Shown piece after piece: positions 27,134-36,700 of a stretch of 64,000 bases of DNA. Every line of letters begins with the position of its first letter. Positions within the stretch are counted from its first letter, which is position 1. The translations under genes were made by a program, and so were the position numbers. Origin of the DNA: Saprospiraceae bacterium (GTDB lineage Bacteria > Bacteroidota > Bacteroidia > Chitinophagales > Saprospiraceae). The stretch is taken from the NCBI GenBank assembly GCA_015490715.1, contig WFXH01000080.1:1-64000 (forward strand). Direction: 5' to 3'. Below the pieces are notes generated by a model. That model worked only from the letters and a program-made list of their open reading frames with translations. It did no database searches and was not told where the DNA came from.

Positions 27134-27213
27134 ATCAAAGCGCATCTGATGGACCAGCGGAAATTCCAAGCGGTCGGAGATGTAAAGCTGTAGCGTGTTT
27201 TGCAAAAAATCTC

Positions 27214-27221
27214 TATCTTTG
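27214..27221 (+). promoter_or_regulatory. -7 element of rplY
   Basis: TATCTTTG, 37 bp before the rplY ATG, matches TAnnTTTG. No clear TTG at the -33 distance. Confidence 0.5.
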
Positions 27222-27258
27222 CAGTCCTTTTTAATAGCTCTATCAAATCGCGGAGAAG

Positions 27259-27846
27259 ATGAAAACGGTTGATCTCAAGGCAGAGCCAAGGCAAAATTTG
27301 GGGACGTCGTATGCGCGCAAATTGCGCAAAGAGGGGTATGTGCCCGGGGTAATGTACGCCAAGGATCTGGTTAAGCACTTTTTTGTCCGTAAAGCAGATA
27401 TACATAAGATCGTATTTTCGCCCGAGTTCAACAAAGTGATCCTCCACCTGGATGGCGAGCAATACGAATGCATCCTCAAGGATTTTGACTTTCATCCCGT
27501 CAAAGATGAAGTCATCCACTTTGACCTACAAAGGCTACAATCGGGTGTACCCGTCAAGGTGGAAATACCGGTGGTCTTCGATGGTCCGTCGGAAGGAGAG
27601 CGCCTCGGTGGCAAACTCATCCAAAACGTCCGCAAGGTCAAGGTAAAGACCATCCCCGAGCGATTGGTCAACGTCTTGAGAGTCGACATCCACCACGTAG
27701 GCCTTGGCGAATCAGTACGCGTCAAAGACCTCAAAGTCGAAGAGGGCATGGAAGTACTGATGAATCCCAACATTCCACTGGCTACCGTTGAAATACCGCG
27801 TGCCCTCAAAGCAGCTGCCGCAGCCGAAGCCAAAGCAGCGAAGTAG
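27259..27846 (+). CDS. rplY: 50S ribosomal protein L25 (TL5/Ctc type)
   Basis: 195 residues, the long two-domain form. The N-terminal 5S-rRNA-binding domain begins LKAEPRQNLGTSYARKLRKE and has VPGVMYAKD and FHPVKDEVIHFDLQRL; the C-terminal TL5 domain holds VRVKDLKVEEGMEVLMNPN and IPLATVEIPRALK. An Ala/Lys-rich tail (KAAAAAEAKAAK) is common in this form. It sits downstream of prs with its own -7 element. A run of co-oriented genes with short gaps follows. Confidence 0.96.
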   Translation: MKTVDLKAEPRQNLGTSYARKLRKEGYVPGVMYAKDLVKHFFVRKADIHKIVFSPEFNKVILHLDGEQYECILKDFDFHPVKDEVIHFDLQRLQSGVPVKVEIPVVFDGPSEGERLGGKLIQNVRKVKVKTIPERLVNVLRVDIHHVGLGESVRVKDLKVEEGMEVLMNPNIPLATVEIPRALKAAAAAEAKAAK

Positions 27847-27863
27847 TACGCCACCCATCCGTG

Positions 27864-28658
27864 ATGTCGGCATCTACTGCGTTAGGTGTAGCACTGGTCC
27901 AATACGCAATAGCCGATAGTGCCCCCCTTGCCAATAGGCAAAAGGTCGAGGGCATGTTGAGTCGCCTACCTCCAGATACGGATCTGGTCGTGCTGCCCGA
28001 GATGTTTACTACGGGCTTTGGGCCACACGCCGTCCGCGATGCTGAGCCCATGGACGGGCCGACGGTGGAGTGGATGAAAGCAATGAGCCGTAGCCACGAC
28101 ATTTTCCTCATGGGATCTCTACCCATACGCGAAGGAGAGTCGGTATACAATCGCCTCATTGGTGTAGCACCGGAGGGGCAGCTTCACTATATCGACAAGC
28201 GCCATCTCTTTCGCTATATGGGAGAGGATCAAGCCTTTGCAGCTGGCCAAAAACGCGAGCTTTGGCATTGGAAGGGGTGGTCGCTGATGCCCGCAGTGTG
28301 TTACGACCTGCGCTTCCCCGTGTGGTTGCGCAACGACCTGCAATACGACCTCTTAGTCGTCGTGGCCAATTGGCCCACACCTCGCATCGATGCGTGGAAG
28401 GTGTTGCTCCAAGCCAGGGCCATCGAAAATCAAGCCTATGTCGTCGGCGTCAATCGCATCGGTCGCGACGCCAATGCAGTGGAATACGGCGGATATAGCA
28501 CGTTGATTCGCTACGATGGAGCCGTGATGCTGCAGGCAGGAGAGGTGGAGACCATCCTCCACTGTCGTATAGATCACCGAGCACTGTATAAGTTTCGCGA
28601 TCAATTTCCGTTCTTAGACGATAGAGACGCGTTTACAATACAGCTAAAGGATGCGTGA
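27864..28658 (+). CDS. Nitrilase-superfamily omega-amidase (YafV/Nit2-like)
   Basis: 264 residues. The Glu-Lys-Cys triad of the nitrilase superfamily is visible: LVVLPEMFTTGFG (Glu near residue 47), YIDKRHLFRYMGED (Lys near 110) and MPAVCYDLRFPVW (Cys near 145). The ETFTTGF-like and CYDLRFPVW signatures match the omega-amidase branch that hydrolyses 2-oxoglutaramate and 2-oxosuccinamate in metabolite repair. GTG 27861 precedes ATG 27864 directly; I use the ATG. The stop overlaps the next start by 8 bp. Confidence 0.9.
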   Translation: MSASTALGVALVQYAIADSAPLANRQKVEGMLSRLPPDTDLVVLPEMFTTGFGPHAVRDAEPMDGPTVEWMKAMSRSHDIFLMGSLPIREGESVYNRLIGVAPEGQLHYIDKRHLFRYMGEDQAFAAGQKRELWHWKGWSLMPAVCYDLRFPVWLRNDLQYDLLVVVANWPTPRIDAWKVLLQARAIENQAYVVGVNRIGRDANAVEYGGYSTLIRYDGAVMLQAGEVETILHCRIDHRALYKFRDQFPFLDDRDAFTIQLKDA

Positions 28659-29418
28659 TCGCACTTCGTTTCGACATATATTTAAAAAGGTAGGGCTCTG
28701 GCCCACAGCGTGTGGCATTGCTTTGGCGACGGCCCTGTACTCCTGTGCGGTGTTCCCTCAAGCGGCAGAAGACTACACCGTCAATCCCTCCAGAAGTGAG
28801 GAGGTAGCTCTCACTCAAAAGCGGCGTGCTCCATCCAAAAAGGCACGACAAACACGGCCCGCTCCGAAGAATGATCGCGTGGAGCCTACAAAGCGAAAAG
28901 CATCGACTCCTAAAGCTGCTGAAAAGGAGAAGGCGCAGAAAAAGAGCACGCAAGTGCCGCGTAAAAAGGTCAAAAATGGTTCCTCAAGTGCGGATCGCAA
29001 CCAATCGCAAAGATCCATTCCTGCTACCGAGATGAAAGAGCGCCTGGCCGTCGTCGAATACGCGCGCAAGTACAAGGGTGTGCGATATCGCTACGGCGGG
29101 ACCAATCCGTTTGGATTTGACTGTTCGGGATTTACATCGTACGTCTTTAAAAAGATCGATATCTTTTTGCCGCGCAATACCCGTGCGCAGGCCGAAGTAG
29201 GAGAGAAAATTCCCTTGCAAAATGTAGCGCCGGGCGACTTGCTCTTCTTTGGTGAAAAAGGGCAAATTACCCATGTAGCTATCGTCACAGCCAATGAGGG
29301 CGACCGCATCATGATGATCCACAGTACCAATTCGAAGGGCGTAGTGGAAGAAGACCTCCTGAGCAGCGACTACTGGATGGAACGCTTTTTGTTTGCACGA
29401 AACATCATAGGCAGCTGA
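28651..29418 (+). CDS. NlpC/P60 cell-wall peptidase lipoprotein
   Basis: 255 residues. A lipoprotein-like signal (ACGIALATALYSCAV) is followed by about 90 residues rich in Lys, Arg, Pro and Ser (a flexible linker, possibly crossing or binding peptidoglycan), then a C40 peptidase domain. Its catalytic triad is visible in FDCSGFTSYVF (Cys near 154), ITHVAIV (His near 208) and MMIHSTN (His near 222). Such enzymes cleave gamma-D-Glu-diaminopimelate linkages. It is translationally coupled to the omega-amidase gene and lies 13 bp before adk. Confidence 0.93.
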   Translation: MRDRTSFRHIFKKVGLWPTACGIALATALYSCAVFPQAAEDYTVNPSRSEEVALTQKRRAPSKKARQTRPAPKNDRVEPTKRKASTPKAAEKEKAQKKSTQVPRKKVKNGSSSADRNQSQRSIPATEMKERLAVVEYARKYKGVRYRYGGTNPFGFDCSGFTSYVFKKIDIFLPRNTRAQAEVGEKIPLQNVAPGDLLFFGEKGQITHVAIVTANEGDRIMMIHSTNSKGVVEEDLLSSDYWMERFLFARNIIGS

Positions 29419-29431
29419 GAAAACAAACTTT

Positions 29432-30037
29432 ATGCAAGCTCTTGGACAAAAAAGGCGCGTTATCATTTTGTTTGGTCCGCCGGGATCGGGCAAGGGTACC
29501 CAGGCCAGTCGATTGGCATCGCATTTCGGATGGGTGCACATCTCGACCGGAGATGTATTTCGCAGGCATATAAAACAGCAGACGGAGCTGGGTCAAAAGG
29601 TGCAGCAATACATCGAAGCGGGTCAGTTAGTACCCGATACGATTACGGTGGCCATGCTGCAAGAAGAAATGCAACGGCATCCGGGTGCACGGGGCTTTAT
29701 CTTAGACGGCTTTCCCCGCACGATTGCCCAGGCCGAAGCTCTCGATGATATGCTCCAAGCCAACGGCATGGAGGTCGACGGCCTCATCGCTCTGGATGTG
29801 CCTGAGAGCGAGCTCATCGAGCGCATACAGATACGCTCCCAGACTTCCGGGCGAGCCGACGATGCCGACCCCAAAGTCATCCAGGAGCGCTTAAAAGTGT
29901 ACCACACCCAGACGGCACCCGTATACGAATACTACGATCGACGTGGCAAAGCGTTAACTATTGACGGCACGGGCACGATCGAACAAATCACCCAACGCCT
30001 CGTTGAGACCATCGAATCGCTGGTCAATACCGCGTAG
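29432..30037 (+). CDS. adk: Adenylate kinase
   Basis: 201 residues. P-loop FGPPGSGKGTQ (residues 14-24), STGDVFRRHI AMP-binding segment, LDGFPRTIAQA (about 90-100) and a short LID (RSQTSGRADDADPKVIQERL) without a zinc-finger insert. Catalyses ATP + AMP = 2 ADP. It is followed after 2 bp by obg, so the pair is co-transcribed. Confidence 0.97.
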   Translation: MQALGQKRRVIILFGPPGSGKGTQASRLASHFGWVHISTGDVFRRHIKQQTELGQKVQQYIEAGQLVPDTITVAMLQEEMQRHPGARGFILDGFPRTIAQAEALDDMLQANGMEVDGLIALDVPESELIERIQIRSQTSGRADDADPKVIQERLKVYHTQTAPVYEYYDRRGKALTIDGTGTIEQITQRLVETIESLVNTA

Positions 30038-30039
30038 GT

Positions 30040-31038
30040 GTGGGCGAGCAAAATTTCATCGATTACGTCAAGATTTACTTTCGTTCGGGTCGGGGAGGGG
30101 CAGGTGCTGTACACTTTCGCCGTGAGAAGTATGTACCCCGAGGCGGGCCCGACGGCGGTGACGGTGGTCGTGGAGGAAACATCTACCTTCGCGGCAATGC
30201 TCAGATGTGGACGCTATTGCCCTACCGCTATACGCGACACATCATCGCCGAAGATGGTCAACCGGGCAAGGGCAAAAATCAACACGGCGCCTCCGGCAAG
30301 GACATCTACGTCGACGTACCCATCGGCACTATTGCCCGCGATGCCGATACGGGCAAGGTATTGTGCGAGATTCTCCACGACGGTCAGACTTGCCTTCTGC
30401 TGAAAGGCGGCAGGGGCGGACTGGGTAATGTGCACTTCAAGAGCCCTACGCGTCAAGCCCCGCGCTACGCTCAACCCGGTGAAGAAGGTGAAGAGCGTTG
30501 GATCATACTCGAGCTCAAACTCCTCGCCGATGTCGGTCTGGTGGGCTTTCCCAATGCGGGAAAGTCGACCCTCCTGGCCACCCTCTCCGCGGCCAAACCA
30601 AAGATAGCCGACTACCCCTTTACCACGCTGACGCCCCAGCTGGGCATCGTGCCGTATCGCGAGTACAAATCCTTCGTCATGGCCGATATACCCGGCATCA
30701 TCGAAGGGGCCCACAAGGGAAAAGGCCTCGGCCTGCAATTCCTTCGCCACATCGAACGCAACAGCATCCTCCTCTTTATGGTGCCCGCCGATGCCGATGA
30801 CATCGTCCAACAATTTCATACCCTCGAAAACGAATTGCGGCAGTACAACCCCGAACTACTCCACAAAGACCGCCTCTACGTCGTCTCCAAGTCGGATCTC
30901 CTCGACGATGAACTCAAGCGTGAAGTACTGACTGAAATCCCTCCCGAGTGGGAGCCCCTTTTGATCTCCTCCGTCACAGGCGAAGGACTCGAAACACTCA
31001 AAGACCGTATCTGGAAAAAACTCCACGCAGAGGAGTAG
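30040..31038 (+). CDS. obg: GTPase Obg/CgtA
   Basis: 332 residues. The Gly-rich OBG fold (SGRGGAGAVHFRREKYVPRG, GPDGGDGGRGGNIYL) occupies residues 1-158. The G domain has G1 GFPNAGKST (about 168), G2 YPFTTLTPQLG, G3 DIPGIIEGAHKGKGLG and a G4 of the form SKSD instead of NKxD, which I believe is frequent in Bacteroidota Obg. There is no C-terminal OCT extension. Obg acts in 50S assembly and the stringent response. GTG 30040 is the natural start, matching the family N-terminus, 2 bp after the adk stop. Confidence 0.95.
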   Translation: MGEQNFIDYVKIYFRSGRGGAGAVHFRREKYVPRGGPDGGDGGRGGNIYLRGNAQMWTLLPYRYTRHIIAEDGQPGKGKNQHGASGKDIYVDVPIGTIARDADTGKVLCEILHDGQTCLLLKGGRGGLGNVHFKSPTRQAPRYAQPGEEGEERWIILELKLLADVGLVGFPNAGKSTLLATLSAAKPKIADYPFTTLTPQLGIVPYREYKSFVMADIPGIIEGAHKGKGLGLQFLRHIERNSILLFMVPADADDIVQQFHTLENELRQYNPELLHKDRLYVVSKSDLLDDELKREVLTEIPPEWEPLLISSVTGEGLETLKDRIWKKLHAEE

Positions 31039-31076
31039 CCTCGACAAAGATCCCTATCCCCATCATCTGGGTAAAA

Positions 31077-31091
31077 TTGCTATATTAGCAA
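31077..31091. promoter_or_regulatory. Inverted repeat over a putative -7 element
   Basis: TTGCTA-TAT-TAGCAA is a perfect 6-bp inverted repeat with a 3-bp spacer. It overlaps TATATTAG (31081-31088), a near match to TAnnTTTG, 25-30 bp upstream of the secreted-protein gene. It could be an operator; no regulator is assigned. Confidence 0.35.
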
Positions 31092-31113
31092 TGGATTTTG
31101 AGATGTCATGGGT

Positions 31114-31602
31114 ATGAAATCGTTGACCATGAAGGTGAAGATATACGCATTCTTGGGGTGTGTACTGGGGGCATATACGCTCTATGCACAGCGAGTCGAG
31201 CCGCAGGTGATGGCGACGAGCGGCGGTAGTGGTAGTGCTGGGGGATATTCTTTGGAATGGACCCTGGGTCAGACTGCCATGCAAACCCTGAAGAGCGGGG
31301 AGTATGTGCTCACACAGGGCTTTCATCAGCCCAATTTGCTCGTCGTAGGGGTGCGCGACGTGCGCTACCCGTTCGAAGTGTATATCGCTCCCAATCCGTT
31401 TAGCCATCGCATCCACTTGCAGGTACCCCAATCTGCGCTCTGGTGGCGGGCTTTTACGCCCGACGGAAAATGGGTGACGGACTTTCAGCCCCTCCATGAA
31501 GAGGGCATCATCGATCTACAAGAGGCTCCCCAGGGAACACTATTACTTCAACTGAAGGACAAAAAAGGTCAAATGGTCTCCTTTCAACTGATAAAATTGT
31601 AA
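31114..31602 (+). CDS. Small secreted protein with T9SS-type C-terminus
   Basis: About 162 residues. A signal peptide (YAFLGCVLGAYTLYAQ) is followed by the conserved Bacteroidota pattern MATSGGSGSAGGYSLEWTLG, QTAMQTLKSGEYVLTQGFHQP, which usually precedes a sorting domain. The C-terminal 80 residues (VYIAPNPFSHRIHLQVP, FTPDGKWVTDFQ, QGTLLLQLKDKKGQ) look like a type A T9SS signal. The frame starts at ATG 31108, but 31114 (GGTATGAAATCGTTG context) or 31129 are equally possible. It lies 4 bp upstream of the larger fibre-like gene, so both are probably one transcript. Role unknown. Confidence 0.7.
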   Translation: MKSLTMKVKIYAFLGCVLGAYTLYAQRVEPQVMATSGGSGSAGGYSLEWTLGQTAMQTLKSGEYVLTQGFHQPNLLVVGVRDVRYPFEVYIAPNPFSHRIHLQVPQSALWWRAFTPDGKWVTDFQPLHEEGIIDLQEAPQGTLLLQLKDKKGQMVSFQLIKL

Positions 31603-31606
31603 AAGT

Positions 31607-33331
31607 ATGATGAGACGAATCATTACAGTTGTAGGATTGATGTGGACGGCACTGGTTGCACAGGCTCAAAGCGGTATCTACTCGTGGCAGGGAGTATTGC
31701 GCGATGCTCAAAACAAGCCAGTAGCCAACCAACAGGTGAAGCTGCGCTTTACCTTTATGCAGGGCAATCAAGTGCTCTACCAAGAGGTGCATACCGCCCA
31801 GACATCGGAATTGGGCTTGATCGCCGTGTGGATCTGTCAGGGCACCGCCGTACAAGGCAACTGCGATGGATTAGCCCAGGCCGTGGCCCAACAGCCGACC
31901 TTGCTCAAAGTAGAGGTCGACCCACAAGGGGGCAACAATTTCATGGACTTCGGTACACGGCCCATAGGAGCGGCTCTGGTCAGTAGCTTTGCCCTGAAGG
32001 CAGGTGAAGCACTCAACGATCAAGTAGAAGACGACGACGCCGACTCGACCAACGAGCTACAAACGCTCTCCCTCCAAGACGGCAACATGCTCACCCTCTC
32101 CAAAGGAGGGGGAAGCGTCTCCATCGACCCCGATACGTCCAATGAGCTCCAACAGCTGAGCATCCAAGGCAATCGATTGACCATATCGGGAGGTAATACC
32201 GTCATCATACCGCGCGCAGGATCGGATGCGGATCCCGATCCCAATAACGAGATCCAATCACTTCGCAAGCAGGGCAACGAAATCCTCCTCGTACCGCGCG
32301 GAGGCAAGGTGACCGATGAGGTGGACGATGCCGATGCCGACCCCACCAACGAGATCCAAACGCTGTCGTTTAGCGGCACAACACTCTCGATAAGCAATGG
32401 CAATAGCGTGGATCTGAAGTCACTCCAAAAACAACCCGATACCATCTGGCGCGAAAGTGCCGACAAGCGCACCGTCATCTGGGAGGACGGCGCCAAACGC
32501 GTACGCTATCAAATGGGCATCGACGGCTACAAACACATCCAATCGGATGGACTACACATCAGCTCGTTTAAGTCTAATGCCGTCGAACACTCCATACGCT
32601 GGCGCAATAACGACTTTCCAGATGACGACTTTTTCAAGCGTTCGTTTGAAATGTACGAACACCCCAATTGGCTGCAAACCGACTATTGGATGGTCAACAA
32701 TCGCAAGTACGTCGAGCTCATAACGACCCATCCCAACAACCCCCAAGTAGGTGGGGCCGTCATCAGTCAGATGATCTTTCGCAGTAGCATAGGAAACAAC
32801 TTCTTACACAATGTGCTGATCCAAGGAGCGGGTACGGGTGCAGTTTATCTGCTCAATCCCAACGATCCGACACAGGCCATTGCGGGTATGCACGTCGATC
32901 GAAACACCGGCAAGTCGCGCATCTTTGCCCAGACGAAAAACTTCGTCGAACCCCATCCGTTGGATCCTACCAAGCAAATATGGTACGCCTGTATTGAAGG
33001 ACCGGAAGCCGCTATCTACGATCGCGGTACGGCGAGCTTGCACAACGGCGAGGCGTATGTGCCCTTCAACGAGCACTTCCGCCTGCTGGCATCGCAAAAG
33101 TACACGGTTGTACTCACCCCCTTGAGTGGGGATTCCAAAGGCCTCGCCGTGGTCAAGAAGACGCGCGATGGGTTCTACGTCAAAGAGCTGCTCAACGGTC
33201 GCGGCAACTACGAGTTTGATTGGGAAGTCAAGGCCGTGCGCAAGGGCTACGAAGACTACCGCCCCATCCGCGATCGAGAAGAACTACATATCCAGATGCT
33301 GAGTCCTACCGAGGCCAAAGAGGAAAAATAG
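31607..33331 (+). CDS. Secreted fibre-like protein with Asp-rich NE(I/L)Q repeats
   Basis: 574 residues. Signal peptide MMRRIITVVGLMWTALVAQAQ. Residues about 20-130 form a domain common in Bacteroidota surface proteins (YSWQGVLRDAQNKPVANQQV, LLKVEVDPQGGNNF). Residues about 140-275 hold four degenerate repeats of roughly 35 residues built around D-x-D-x-x-NE(I/L)Q-x-L (ADSTNELQTLS, DTSNELQQLS, DPNNEIQSLR, ADPTNEIQTLS), each followed by a Gly/Ser-rich hairpin; this resembles tail-fibre or adhesin stalks. The C-terminal part (WYACIEGPEAAIYDRGTASL, GRGNYEFDWEVKAVRKGYED) is a conserved block of unknown function. No clear T9SS domain is visible. A terminator follows. Confidence 0.75.
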   Translation: MMRRIITVVGLMWTALVAQAQSGIYSWQGVLRDAQNKPVANQQVKLRFTFMQGNQVLYQEVHTAQTSELGLIAVWICQGTAVQGNCDGLAQAVAQQPTLLKVEVDPQGGNNFMDFGTRPIGAALVSSFALKAGEALNDQVEDDDADSTNELQTLSLQDGNMLTLSKGGGSVSIDPDTSNELQQLSIQGNRLTISGGNTVIIPRAGSDADPDPNNEIQSLRKQGNEILLVPRGGKVTDEVDDADADPTNEIQTLSFSGTTLSISNGNSVDLKSLQKQPDTIWRESADKRTVIWEDGAKRVRYQMGIDGYKHIQSDGLHISSFKSNAVEHSIRWRNNDFPDDDFFKRSFEMYEHPNWLQTDYWMVNNRKYVELITTHPNNPQVGGAVISQMIFRSSIGNNFLHNVLIQGAGTGAVYLLNPNDPTQAIAGMHVDRNTGKSRIFAQTKNFVEPHPLDPTKQIWYACIEGPEAAIYDRGTASLHNGEAYVPFNEHFRLLASQKYTVVLTPLSGDSKGLAVVKKTRDGFYVKELLNGRGNYEFDWEVKAVRKGYEDYRPIRDREELHIQMLSPTEAKEEK

Positions 33332-33357
33332 GGAGCTAACAAGCCCTTCGAAGGCGA

Positions 33358-33387
33358 AAACCCGGGCCGAGGGCTCGGGTTTTTTTA
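33358..33387 (+). terminator. Rho-independent terminator
   Basis: AACCCG pairs with CGGGTT, with GCC/GGC pairing further in, followed by seven Ts (33380-33386). It closes the 31114-33331 transcription unit. Confidence 0.8.
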
Positions 33388-33727
33388 TGCGCTGCACTAA
33401 CACATAGGGAAAATTTAATATATATAACTTTGATTTTAGCCATCTTATAAAATGGTGGATTTTATAGTATTAGCAAAAAAGTTAATATGTTTTTGTCTAA
33501 GTGCTAATTTTTTATGATTGCTATTGTGCGGGGGAGGAAATTGTCCGTACCTTTGTCGAGGAAAAGGTAGTAGAACTTATACATTAGGATTTTTTATAAT
33601 CCGTTAATACGACACCTGAGATCCAGCCTGTAGAACAAGACGATGATAGGACGGAACTCTCCGCTCTGCAACGGCGGTAGAGGATTCTTTGGGTTTTGAC
33701 ACATCGTAAAATCAAAATTGTGGAAAA
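33388..33727. other. Long A+T-rich leader of the first HYR/dockerin-like gene
   Basis: The 340-bp region holds TATAAAATGGTGG (33446-33458), a relative of the dispersed motif, and a well-formed promoter at 33524-33555. The transcript would have a leader of about 165 nt, long for this genome; it contains a short GGATT/AATCC hairpin near 33585-33600. Confidence 0.45.
33524..33555 (+). promoter_or_regulatory. Bacteroidota-type promoter
   Basis: TTG (33524-33526), 21-bp spacer, TACCTTTG (33548-33555): an exact TTG-N21-TAnnTTTG match upstream of the giant secreted-protein gene. Confidence 0.6.
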
Positions 33728-36700
33728 ATGATGCACATGAACGTATCGAACTGCAAGATGAGTGGTCTGCTCACGTGGTTGAGCCTTTTGGGGCTTGCAT
33801 TGTGGTGGAGGCCGGCAGAAGTAGCAGCGCAGTGTTCGTTGGCTTGCCAGGATATCCAGGTATCGCTCGATGAAGACTGCGAGGTGCAGATTACGCCGGA
33901 TATGGTCCTGGTTAAGCCCGACAGTACGTGTCCGGGAGGTACATTTACTGTGACGCTCAGCATCAATGGTGTGCCGCTCACACCGCCCGACATCATCAAT
34001 GGCTCGCATATCGGAAAAATGGTTATCGCTACGGTCGAAGAGACCGGAACGGGCAACAAGTGTTGGGCAAAGATCACTGTCGAGGACAAGCTGCCGCCGA
34101 CGATTCAATGCAATGCAGATACCTTTTACTGTTATCAGGCGTACAATCCCGACCTATTGAAGCCTACGGTGACCGACAACTGCACCAGCACCGATGAAAT
34201 CACTTTAGTATTGGTCGATGAGCGCATTGTGCCGAAGGACTGTGACTTCGTCGATTCGGTCATCAAGGTCATCTATCGCGATTATTACGCTGTCGATAAG
34301 TACGGCAATAGCTCGGCCGTGTGTACCGATACCATAGCTTTGAAGCGGGTGCCGTTTGACAGCATCAAGCCACCGCTCAACTGGTTGGACTCGGTGCTCA
34401 TCTTTATCGATACGTTCAGCAACGATACATCGGCTATACGCTGTGAAGATTTTCAACGCATGGAGAAGTTGCCAAGTGGAGCGCCTCACTGGCGTTATAC
34501 GGGGGTACCTACCACGCCGGATGGCTATCCCTTGTTCCCCTTTGATGCGTATTGCAACTTGACGACGACCTTTACGGATGTCTATCAGGGCGTAGTGGGT
34601 TGTACAGAAAAGTGGTTGCGCATTTGGACGATTCAGGAGCTTTTCTGCGACACTATACGCGACAAAGTCATCACGCAGGTCATTCACATTTCGGATACCA
34701 CGCCTCCGGTCATCACTTGCCCCGGTGATATCACGGTGACAACGGCGGGGGGCAACACCTGTGTGGGTAACGTATGGCTGCCCGTACCGCAAGCTTACGA
34801 CAGCTGTCGCGGCAACAACATCACTATCGACGTCGTCTATCCGGGTGGATTTATCCACGACATGAAGGCGCCTACGCTGGTACAGCTTCCTGCGGGTATG
34901 CATACCGTGACGTATCGCGTCTATGATGCCGTAGGTACCAGTGGTTGTTACAATGTCGACAGCTGTTCGATCAAAGTGACCGTGTTGGATAAGACACCGC
35001 CGGTAGCCGTATGCTTGCGCAACACGACGGTGTCGCTGACGTATGACAGTGTCGTACGCGTATATGCCAATGTCTTTGACAACGGCAGTTACGACGACTG
35101 TTGTCTGGACAGCATGGAGGTCATGCGCATGGATCGCGGGGTGCCGTGCGGGCAAAATGTCGGCTGGCGACCCTATGTGGAGTTTTGTTGTGCAGATGTG
35201 GGCACGACCGTGATGGTCAACTTCCGCGTGTGGGATTGCAACGGAAATTCCAACACCTGCATGGTGGAAGTCGAGGTGCAAGACAAGCAACCGCCGACCA
35301 TCGTCGCTCCCAACGATATCGTCGTTCCCTGTACTTACAAATTCGAGATCGACTCGCTATCTAAATACTTCGGTACAGTAGTGACCAATAAGTACAGCCG
35401 ACAAAAATACACCCTCTACGGTCCGTTTGCTACTGCTACCGACCAAGATCTTGGAGGGTGTGACCTGGTCGTAGAAGTCGATTACAATGTAGGGCCGAAT
35501 AAAATCATCGATGTCAACGGTATCTACCCCTGCGTCAACGACATATTGGTACACGAAAATCCGGCGCTCAATACGACCATGTTTTTGGACGGATATGCAC
35601 ACGACAATTGCAATGTCGTCGTAACGGAGCGCTTCCGGGATTATCGAGATCAATGTGGCTCGGGTGTGATAGAGCGCATCTTTACGGCCACAGATCCTGC
35701 CAACGGATCAGTGAGCGATACGCAGTACATCTATTTCTACAATCCGCAGCCCTTTGACAGTACAAACATCATCTATCCGGTTGATCAGACACTGTATAAT
35801 TGTGTCGACCCCTACAATATCGACACTGCTATCTCTGGTGTGCCGAAGTTTCTCATGGAGAACGAGTGCAATTTAGTGGGATGGGATTACGAAGATCAGG
35901 TATTCAAGTTTTTCAACTCTCCTGGGGAGGCGTGTGCGAAGGTGGTGCGCACGTGGAAGGTCATCGATTGGTGTCAGCGTGACCCACATGGCAATGTGCG
36001 CATCTGGCAGCATCAGCAGATCATCAAGATCATCGATCGCGTCGACCCGGTATTTACGCAGCTGCCGCCGGCCGATACGATGTATTGCTCATACGATACG
36101 CTCTGTCAAAATGGCCCAGTGAAGATGACGGCTTCGGCTTCGGACAATTGTACGCCGGGCAATGAAATGTACTGGGAGTACCACATCGACTTCGGCTGCA
36201 ATGGCACGTATGAAGTATTGCGTTCGGGCACGGGCGATACGGTAGTTATCGATACGATGTTGCCCCTTGGCAAGCATTGCATTGTGTTTGTCTTTGAGGA
36301 TCGCTGTGGCAATCGCATTACGCGCACGCGCACCTTTAGCGTGGTCAACTGTAAAGCGCCTTCGCCGTATTGCAAGAACGGTCTGGTCGTCGATTTGATG
36401 CCGATCGATCGCAACGGCGATGGTACAGCCGATTGGGGCATGATCGAGGTATGGGCCAATGATTTTGATCTCGGTAGCAGTGGTGCCTGTGGAAACCCCG
36501 TCGTGTTGTCCTTCTCACCCGATACGACCGACAAATCGCGCGTGTACGACTGCGATAGCCTCGGCCAGCGCGATGTGCAGATCTTCGTCACCGACAAGAT
36601 CACGGGCAATCAATCCTCGTGTCGCACCTTTATCATCGTGCAAGACAACAACAATGTCTGTCCAAGTCCCTTGCAGCAGGGGCAGGTTGCTGGTTTGATC

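Noticed and set aside
30038-30403. 121-codon plus-strand frame overlapping obg
   Set aside because: Out-of-frame shadow of the Obg glycine-rich domain.
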